Shown here piece by piece: positions 12,939 through 18,509 of a stretch of DNA of 18,509 nt. The translations under genes were made by a program, and so were the position numbers. Origin of the DNA: Nitrososphaerota archaeon (lineage in GTDB: Archaea; Thermoproteota; Nitrososphaeria; Nitrososphaerales; UBA183). The notes under the pieces are model-generated. The model searched no databases. It worked only from the letters and a program-made list of their open reading frames with translations, and had not been told where the DNA came from. Positions within the stretch are counted from its first letter, which is position 1. Every line of letters starts with the position of its first letter. Location: contig JAFMAW010000012.1 of assembly GCA_029784795.1 (NCBI GenBank), positions 1-18,509 of the forward strand, read 5' to 3'.

Positions 12939-13466
12939 CTAGGATCCGGGATACTGGCTCAGCCCGTCCTGCCATCCGGCATAGAGGACCGGCCTGTACC
13001 TACGGTAGTCCCAGAAGCCGCTGAAGGCGCCCGCAGCGCGGGCGTCCTCTACGCGCGCGACCAGGAGCAGGTGGTCGCCGAGGCGGCGGGTCGCCTGCAG
13101 CCTGCATTCCAGGGTCGCCACCGCTGCGTCGAGGACCGGGACCTTCAGCTTCACCCCCTCCGAGTATTTCAGCCCGGCCTCTGCGAGCTTGTCCTTCACC
13201 GCGGCACCGCTGGCGGTGGCCAGCTTCGACAGGGCTGACGATCTCTCTCTGCCGACGATTGAGAGGGAGAAGCAGCGCGCCTTCCTGGCTAGCCTGCATG
13301 TGTAGCCCCGAGGAGCGCACGCCACGGCGACCATCGGCGGGCGCTCGGAGACAGACAGGTAGGACACCACGGGCATGGCCGAGACCCTGGCCCCTGCCTT
13401 CGCGGCCATCACCAGAGGGACCTGAGGATAGAAGAGGCGGTGGACTAGCGACGGGTCGATGCCCAT
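12939..13466 (-). CDS. flavin reductase-like FMN-binding protein
   Basis: A 175-residue protein of the flavin reductase (split-barrel, FMN-binding) family. Recognisable features are the early FYPQVPLVMAAKAGARVSAMPV strand-turn (given as FYPQVPLVMA and VSAMPVVSYLSVSERPPMVA), the FMN-phosphate region VACAPRGYTCRLARKARCFS, and the C-terminal YRPVLYAGW segment. Such proteins bind FMN and reduce it or another acceptor; the partner is not evident here. It starts at ATG 13466 with a TATA-like box 27 nt upstream and is downstream of, and co-directional with, the aminopeptidase gene. Confidence 0.8.
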   Translation of the reverse strand: MGIDPSLVHRLFYPQVPLVMAAKAGARVSAMPVVSYLSVSERPPMVAVACAPRGYTCRLARKARCFSLSIVGRERSSALSKLATASGAAVKDKLAEAGLKYSEGVKLKVPVLDAAVATLECRLQATRRLGDHLLLVARVEDARAAGAFSGFWDYRRYRPVLYAGWQDGLSQYPGS

Positions 13467-13488
13467 GGGGCAAGCGGTGGGACTCCGG

Positions 13489-13497
13489 TTAGTTAAG
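13489..13497 (-). promoter_or_regulatory. TATA-like box for the flavin reductase gene
   Basis: Minus-strand CTTAACTAA centred 27 nt before ATG 13466, consistent with a leaderless transcript separate from the upstream aminopeptidase gene. Confidence 0.45.
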
Positions 13498-13508
13498 TGG
13501 AGGCGCAG

Positions 13509-13535
13509 GCGCGGGCGACTCTGCGGAACCCGCGC
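13509..13535 (-). terminator. GC-rich hairpin after the aminopeptidase stop
   Basis: GCGCGGG (13509-13515) and CCCGCGC (13529-13535) form a perfect 7-bp stem with a 13-nt loop, five bases beyond the aminopeptidase stop. No T-run follows, and archaeal termination mostly depends on T-tracts, so a termination or 3'-end-protection role is only possible. Confidence 0.2.
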
Positions 13536-13539
13536 GCCC

Positions 13540-15945
13540 CTATCTTCGCGGGCTCTTCAGGAGGCGCTTGCGGACGCCGGAGTTGATCTCTAGCCGCTCG
13601 AGGGCCCTGACGAGGCTGGACCCGCCCAGCTTCATCCTCCTGCCTGAGAGGAACCTCTTCACCTTAGCTTCCCTGGCCACCCCGCAGACAGGGAGGATGC
13701 GCATCATGTAGAGGTAGAACTGCTGCGACCCTCCGTACATGTCGTAGATGGCGTCGTAGTGCTCGGAGAGCCACGCCCAGTAGACGTCCCGGGCACTGGT
13801 GTTGAGGGCGCCGAAGGCCATCGGGTAGGCTGAGTCCGAGCGGCTGACATCCTTGCTAATCCCTAGGTCTAGGGCCTTTTCGACCAGCGCCGGGTCCTTG
13901 AAGGAGTAGAGGGCCTCGTAGATCTTCGCCCTGTCCACCTCACCCTGCAGCGTCTTCACCATCTCTACGAGAGGCCCCATGGCCTTCTCCCCGTAGGTTA
14001 TGGCATAGGCTGAAGCGACTGCCCCCTTCAGGTTCGGGTCGAGGTCTTGGTAGTGATCGAACCTCTTGGCGAGCTTGGCAGCGTAGGCGTAGTCGACGCC
14101 GACGTACTGCGAAACAAGAGCCTCCCTGGCCGCGCCCAGATATTCAGGCTCGCCGGGCTTCGGGTCCTCCCCTATGCTGGCGATGAGAGGCGGATAGAAC
14201 TTCGGGTAGACGGAGTGGAGCCCTGGCGAGTCCCAGGCGATGGCGTTGAGAAGATGCAGCTGCTCGGCGGCCACCTGGATCGTGAGGTTGTCGGGGGTCC
14301 CGCCGCACAGAGCGATGAACCTGAAGTACTCCGCCGGGTCGATCTCCCCCGCCTGCAGGAAGAGGAAGAGGTCGTTGATTAGGCCTGCCCTGTCGTAGGA
14401 GTTGAGGTCGGCGAACCCCGCCGCCAGCCTCTCGTACCCTTTACTGTCGTAGCGGGTGACGTGGAAGCCCCCTCTCCCAGGGTTGACTAGCACGTCCTGG
14501 CCCCCTACGTCGAGCGTCATTGACCTCTTGTCGAAGAAGACCTTTGTCTCCTTCCCCCCGGCGCTGACTGCGGTCGTAATCGGCCATGGAGGAGCAGAGA
14601 CGCTCCCGGTGATCATGAACCTCTTCTGGGTGAGCCTGACCTTCTTCCCTTCGGAGCGGACCTCGACCACGGGGAAACCCGGCCTGGTGAGCCACCCCTT
14701 GGCCACCTTGCTCACTGGGAGGCTGGAGGCCCTGCCTAGGGAGTCCCAGAGGTCCTTCCCTGAAGCGTTGGAGAAGCTGAACTTCTTGAGATAGTCAGAC
14801 ACCCCCCTCCTGAAGGCATCCTCCCCCACGTAAGACTCGAGCATCCTCAATATGCTCCCTCCCTTGTTGTAGCTGATCTGATCGAACATGTGCATTGCGT
14901 CTTCTACCCGCCGGACATGGGCCTGGACAGGGTGCGTGTTCTTGACCGCGTCGAGGTTGAGCGCCATGAGGGTCTCGTCCATTAGGAAGATGCTCATGGT
15001 GTCCCACTCCGGCCTGAGCCGGTCCGTCATCTTGTACCCCATGAAGGTGGCGAAGCTCTCGTTCAGCCAGAGGTCGTCCCACCACTTCATCGTCACGAGG
15101 TCGCCGAACCACTGGTGCGCCACTTCGTGGACCATCGACATGGCCCCCCTGTTCTTCTGTCGGAAGGCGGCGCCCTCGGTGACAAGGGCGTAGCTCTCCC
15201 TAGAGGAGATCGCCCCCCAGTTCTCCATGGCGCCTGTGTGGTATTCGGGGAGGGCTACGATGTGGAGCTTCTTCAACGGGTATGGGACACCAAAGTAGTC
15301 TGCAAAGTCATGTACAGAGCCGGACGCCATCCTGAGGGCCAGCTCGGAGTTCTTGGCCTGGCCAGGCCGGGTGGCGGTGATGACCTCGACGTCCCCGGAG
15401 CGGGTCCTGGTCTCCTCCATGTTGCCGATGGCGAAGAAGAGGAGGTATGTCGACATCCGGGGGGTCTCTTCGAACACATGCCTCGTCCTCCCCCCTCCAA
15501 GGTCCTCGGCGCGGGACTCCTGGGTGTTGGCGATGACCTTGAGCCCGGACTCGGTGGTGATCTCGAGCCTGAACGCAGCCTTGTACGATGGTTCGTCGAC
15601 GCATGGGAATACGGTCCTGGCTTCGGCTGGCTCCAGGTCAGTGGCGAGGATGTAGTCCTTCCCGTACTTCGACTTGTAGAGCCCGAAGATGACGTCGTCG
15701 GTCACCTGCTTGGCGTAGGATATGTCCACCTTCGACAGCTTCCGTGGGACCCCCGAGATGAGCAGCTTGGACCTTTTCTTGTCGTGCCGGAACCTAGCCG
15801 CCTTCCCGTCGACCTTGACCGACCCCACATCCAGTGCCGAGCAGTCCAGCGACAGCGAGGCGGGGGACCCCTTGACCGCCACGGTCTCCTCGCCTTTCAG
15901 GCGGGCCTTTCGAAAGTCGACGTCGAGCCTGAGGTCATAGGACAC
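13540..15945 (-). CDS. M1 family zinc aminopeptidase (tricorn-interacting factor F2/F3-like)
   Basis: An 801-residue gluzincin aminopeptidase that removes N-terminal residues from peptides, downstream of proteasome-type degradation. The N-terminal beta domain (1-205) is followed by the catalytic domain with the exopeptidase motif GAMEN (238-242) and the zinc site HEVAH (273-277) plus Glu296, the HExxHx18E pattern. A Tyr in ISYNKGG fits the transition-state tyrosine. The remainder is the linker and C-terminal helical domain. Length and order match archaeal tricorn-interacting factors F2/F3. The start is GTG 15945, with AGGA and CGGAG sequences 4-13 nt upstream and a TATA-like box at 15989-15997, giving a short leader. 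No signal peptide, so cytoplasmic. Confidence 0.93.
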   Translation of the reverse strand: MSYDLRLDVDFRKARLKGEETVAVKGSPASLSLDCSALDVGSVKVDGKAARFRHDKKRSKLLISGVPRKLSKVDISYAKQVTDDVIFGLYKSKYGKDYILATDLEPAEARTVFPCVDEPSYKAAFRLEITTESGLKVIANTQESRAEDLGGGRTRHVFEETPRMSTYLLFFAIGNMEETRTRSGDVEVITATRPGQAKNSELALRMASGSVHDFADYFGVPYPLKKLHIVALPEYHTGAMENWGAISSRESYALVTEGAAFRQKNRGAMSMVHEVAHQWFGDLVTMKWWDDLWLNESFATFMGYKMTDRLRPEWDTMSIFLMDETLMALNLDAVKNTHPVQAHVRRVEDAMHMFDQISYNKGGSILRMLESYVGEDAFRRGVSDYLKKFSFSNASGKDLWDSLGRASSLPVSKVAKGWLTRPGFPVVEVRSEGKKVRLTQKRFMITGSVSAPPWPITTAVSAGGKETKVFFDKRSMTLDVGGQDVLVNPGRGGFHVTRYDSKGYERLAAGFADLNSYDRAGLINDLFLFLQAGEIDPAEYFRFIALCGGTPDNLTIQVAAEQLHLLNAIAWDSPGLHSVYPKFYPPLIASIGEDPKPGEPEYLGAAREALVSQYVGVDYAYAAKLAKRFDHYQDLDPNLKGAVASAYAITYGEKAMGPLVEMVKTLQGEVDRAKIYEALYSFKDPALVEKALDLGISKDVSRSDSAYPMAFGALNTSARDVYWAWLSEHYDAIYDMYGGSQQFYLYMMRILPVCGVAREAKVKRFLSGRRMKLGGSSLVRALERLEINSGVRKRLLKSPRR

Positions 15946-15988
15946 AATCTCCGTTCCTGACCACCGGCCTCTGGGCCGCCGAGAGCCC

Positions 15989-15997
15989 CCTTAAAGG
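15989..15997 (-). promoter_or_regulatory. TATA-like box for the M1 aminopeptidase gene
   Basis: Minus-strand CCTTTAAGG, predicting a transcript start near 15967. The roughly 22-nt leader holds purine-rich ribosome-binding sequences, unlike the leaderless genes nearby. Confidence 0.4.
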
Positions 15998-16009
15998 ATG
16001 CTTGACGGC

Positions 16010-18234
16010 CTATTCCTTGTCGATGAATTCCTCGGCCTTCGGCGGGTCCGGCGGGAGTCCCTTGCGCTTCCTGATGTCCGTGACCAGCCCCCACAGCATG
16101 TTCTGAGGGACCGCCTGCCACGTCTTGAAGTGGGTGTTCCAGACAGCCTTGCCCGCCGTGGCTCCTCTCATCTTCTCGCTCAGGTCGAACGTCTCGGCCG
16201 CGGGGATCTCTCCCTCCACCACTGTCATGACCTCCTTCTGGTCTATCCTGACCAGCTTCCCCCTCTTCGCGCTGATGACCCCGGTCACCGCGCCTATGAG
16301 GTCTGACGGCCCCTTCACCTCTATCCCCAGTATGGGCTCCAGGAGAGTGGGGTTGGCTGACAGCATGGCCCCGAGTATGGCCCTCCGTGAAGCGGGCATG
16401 AGCTGGGCGTAGGTCCGGTGGGCTGGGTCCTCGTGGGGGACGAAGTTGGTGAGTGCCACCTTGACCCCTCGGGTGAACTCGTAGGCGAGCGGCCCGTTCT
16501 TCATGATGTCGTCGAAGCCTGCCCTGATGGAGTCCATCGACTCCTGCAGGAACTGGACCCCCTTGGTGACCTCGGTCAGGATGTTGCCCCTCTCGTCGAC
16601 GGCCTGGAAGTTGCGGGCCTGGTCGGGGTCCCATCCGTGGTCGCGGAGGGTCTTGATCACCCCCTTCGTCTCCACGTTCTCGCTTATGGTCCCGTTGCGG
16701 ATTAGCTCGACGACGTCGGGCTCAAGGGGCTCGACCTCGATGAAGATCTTGTTGTGCCTGTTAGGAGACCTGGCCATGATGGGGCCGGCGCGCGCGCGGA
16801 TGGTCTCCCTGTAGTTGATGATTGGCGGCGAGGTGATGATCTCCAGCCCCGCCTGCTGAATCTGCGTGGTGGCTATCTCGAGGTGGAGCACCCCCATCCC
16901 TGCCATGAGGGTCTCCCCGGACTCCTGGTTGATCGTTATGACGAGGTTCGGGTCCTCGATGTTGAGCCTCCGCATCACCTCGACGAGCTTGGGGAGATCC
17001 CTCGGGTGCTTCGCCTCCACCGCCACAGTGACGACGGGCTCGCTGACATAGTGGATGGACTCGAACGTGGCGACCCCCTTCTGGTTCGAGATGGTCTCCC
17101 CCGACCTGATGTCCAGGCCGAGGAGCGCCGGGATGTTACCCGCAGGGAGCGAATCGACTATCTCCCGCTGAAAGCCCATGAATATCTGGACCGACTGTAT
17201 CTTCCCCTCTCTCTTCGAGTTGAGAAGGTAGACCGTGTCGCCGTTGCTGACGCTGCCGGAGAAGAGCCTCCCGGTGGCCACGAGCCCCGCGGCGGGGTCG
17301 ACGACCACGTTGGTGACCATCATGACCGTGGGTCCGTTCTCGTCGCAGGCGAGGAGGGCCTTCCCTACGTCGCTGTTGAGGTCCCCCTGTGGCCAGATCT
17401 TCGGGATGCGGTAGGTCTGGGCGACGTGAGGAGGCGGATGGTGCCTGACGACCATGCCCAGCAGAGCCTCGTGGAGAGGGAGCTTCTTGCCGAGCTCCTC
17501 CGGAGTCGAACTCTGATACGCGTTGATGATGTCCTTGAACGACATCCCCGCGGCCTTCGCCATGTCGAAGTTGAATCCCCACTTGTCCTTCGATGACCCG
17601 AACGCGACCTGGGCGTCCTGGACCGAGACCTTCCACTTCTGCTTGTACTCCGGTTCGGCGTATGTCTCGACGAGACGGTTGAAGTCCCTCACGATGCCGA
17701 AGAGCCACTCCTGCATCTTCTCAGGGGAGAGGCGGAGCTCCTTGATCAGCCGGTCGATTTTGTTGATGTAGACGACGGGGCGGACGCGCTCTTCAAGGGC
17801 CGAACGGGTCACAGTTTCGGTCTGGGTCATAATGGATTCGACGGCGTCGACTACGACAATTGCGCCGTCAACCGCCCGTAAGCTTCGAACTACCTTGCCG
17901 GAAAAATCAATGTGTCCGGGAGTATCAATCAGGTTGATGACATAGGGCTTCCCCGCGGACTCGTAGTACAGCGTCACGTTGGCGGCTTTGATGGTCATCT
18001 GTCTTTGCTGCTCGAGTTCCATGTAGTCGAGAGCTAACGCTTGCCCTGCCACCGAAGGCGACAACATGCCAGTCGCAGCTAGGAGACTATCGCTTGTGGT
18101 TGTCTCTATGGCAACGCCGAATGACTATCGGCGTTGATACCATGGTCCACGTGAGCGATGATTCCAAGGTTGCGTATCTGGTCCTTGTTGTGGACTATCT
18201 TCAGGGCTTCTGCTGTCGTCTTGAACTTCGGCAT
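16010..18234 (-). CDS. fusA: elongation factor 2, gene interrupted by a 32-nt intron in the P-loop
   Basis: Archaeal EF-2, the GTPase that translocates tRNA and mRNA on the ribosome. Two exons are needed: 18234-18138 (32 codons plus one base) and 18105-16010. Joined, they give 730 residues, the normal length. Exon 1 reads MPKFKTTAEALK through IIAHVDHG; the junction codon is AAG for Lys33, completing the G1 loop AHVDHGKTT. Further G motifs are DTPGH (93-97) and NKID (147-150). Domain IV has the diphthamide-type His595, but in AHRTYAQ and not the usual HRGPAQ. Without splicing, translation from ATG 18234 stops after 42 codons, and starting at the internal ATG 18067 would lose the P-loop. A TATA-like box lies 25 nt before ATG 18234. 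The aminopeptidase gene follows after 64 nt. Confidence 0.9.
18106..18137 (-). other. candidate bulge-helix-bulge (BHB) intron in EF-2
   Basis: A 32-nt insert (phase 1) in codon 33. In RNA sense it contains a 9-bp stem, CAACGCCGA with TCGGCGTTG, and a 7-nt loop TAGTCAT. Exon ATGG (18143-18140) pairs with intron CCAT (18111-18108) as the 4-bp central helix. The flanking 3-nt bulges are TAT (18139-18137) and AGA (18107-18105). Cutting after the second base of each bulge (TA^T and AG^A), as tRNA-splicing endonuclease does, rejoins GGT-A with AG-ACA to give Gly-Lys-Thr. The outer helix is weak: one C-G pair next to the bulge, then GTGG/CCAC and ATCGCT/AGCGAT in the exons after internal loops, so it is a relaxed BHB. 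Confidence 0.85.
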
Positions 18235-18255
18235 AGTCCTTTCACTAAGTCTGCC

Positions 18256-18263
18256 CTTATGAA
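18256..18263 (-). promoter_or_regulatory. TATA-like box for EF-2
   Basis: Minus-strand TTCATAAG centred about 25 nt before ATG 18234. A second similar string (TTCATAAC, about 18275-18268) further up would give a short leader containing AAAGGA. The surrounding 60 nt (18241-18300) are about 38% GC by hand count, AT-rich for this window. Confidence 0.4.
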
Positions 18264-18359
18264 GTGGTTATGAACGTTTCCTTATCAGATAGATTGTAGC
18301 ATAATGTTCTCTGCCGCTCCAGCATCTCTAGCTCGACCCGTCGTCCGCCACCTCTCGGC

Positions 18360-18509
18360 TCAGAAGGACATGAAGCTGTCGTAGAGCACCACCTTCAGGG
18401 TGGCCTCTGCCTTCTGGCTCAGGAACCTCCTCGCCATGAGGGTGTCCCCGAGGATCCTCTTGAACGCAGAGAAGACTACTCTGCCATCCACCTCTTGCCG
18501 TAGCCCTTC
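18360..18509 (-). pseudogene. DDE transposase C-terminal remnant, frameshifted and cut by the window edge
   Basis: On the minus strand one frame from the edge reads KGYGKRWMAE then hits TAG (18478-18476). The next frame continues VFSAFKRILGDTLMARRF, SQKAEATLKVVLYDSFMSF and a TGA at 18362-18360. Together they match the usual transposase ending 'YgkRWmaEsvFSafKR...G', where the Glu is the last residue of the DDE triad. One base is missing between GAG and GTC (only TA remains where three bases are expected). The upstream part lies outside the window, so family and element borders cannot be given. A broken insertion-sequence remnant is the best reading. Confidence 0.65.

Noticed and set aside
16754..17596. 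280-residue plus-strand frame opposite EF-2
   Set aside because: Antisense shadow of EF-2 with Asp/Val/Leu/Arg bias and no recognisable domain.
16010..18067. EF-2 as a 685-residue gene starting at ATG 18067
   Set aside because: This start falls after the P-loop and would give a GTPase without its G1 motif. The missing 45 residues are encoded just upstream once the 32-nt insert is removed.
18106..18137. The EF-2 insert as a sequencing error or pseudogenising insertion
   Set aside because: A 32-nt error is unlikely, the insert has BHB-type pairing and bulges at exactly the junction that restores the reading frame and invariant Lys, and the rest of EF-2 is intact. A mobile-element footprint would show a target duplication, and none is seen.
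1..18509. CRISPR arrays, tRNA or rRNA genes
   Set aside because: I saw no regularly spaced repeats, no tRNA-like cloverleaf with a T-loop GTTCRA motif, and no rRNA stretches; every gap above about 100 nt was read.

Overview
The window is archaeal chromosome, GC-rich and packed with short intergenic gaps. The proteasome alpha subunit, SBDS, the exosome subunits Rrp4/Rrp41/Rrp42, ribosomal protein L37Ae, a Pcc1-like KEOPS protein, prefoldin beta, EF-2, CTP-type riboflavin kinases and an F420:NADP reductase are all archaeal hallmarks. Gene content and the short, helicase-free XPF nuclease point to the TACK side, probably a Thaumarchaeota/Nitrososphaeria-like lineage. That placement is an inference from memory of the families, not a phylogeny. 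Most start codons lie 25-27 nt from a TATA-like box, so leaderless transcription looks common here.

Layout. (1) 23-1003, minus: a class I glutamine amidotransferase and a JAMM/MPN metalloprotease, divergent from (2) 1115-6725, plus: the exosome/proteasome superoperon psmA-SBDS-rrp4-rrp41-rrp42-rpl37ae-pcc1-pfdB and a DHH phosphoesterase. It covers RNA decay, ribosome maturation, protein folding and degradation. (3) 6722-8421: a riboflavin block with an isopentenyl-diphosphate-isomerase-like Nudix protein (minus), a stand-alone riboflavin kinase (plus) and an HTH-riboflavin kinase regulator of RbkR type (minus). (4) 8480-12910, plus: a four-gene ECF transporter (S component, two ATPases, EcfT), probably for riboflavin, followed with 4-nt overlaps by an XPF/ERCC4 nuclease and an F420-dependent NADP reductase. 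The second ATPase carries a frameshift near its C terminus. (5) 12939-18234, minus: EF-2, an M1 aminopeptidase and a flavin reductase. (6) 18360-18509: the broken C-terminal end of a DDE transposase at the window edge.

The most striking observation is in EF-2. The open frame starting at 18067 lacks the first 45 residues. These are found upstream, split by a 32-nt insert (18106-18137) that falls inside the GTP-binding P-loop codon for the invariant lysine (AHVDHG|K|TT). The insert folds as a 9-bp hairpin next to a 4-bp helix flanked by two 3-nt bulges, the layout of an archaeal bulge-helix-bulge (BHB) intron. Cutting at the standard position in both bulges restores a perfect 730-residue EF-2. 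I read this as a minimal, tRNA-endonuclease-type intron in a core translation gene.

Other points: the IDI-like Nudix protein keeps all metal ligands but has Thr in place of the catalytic Cys; two riboflavin kinase genes converge with overlapping 3' ends; a palindrome lies between the RbkR gene and the transporter operon it probably controls.
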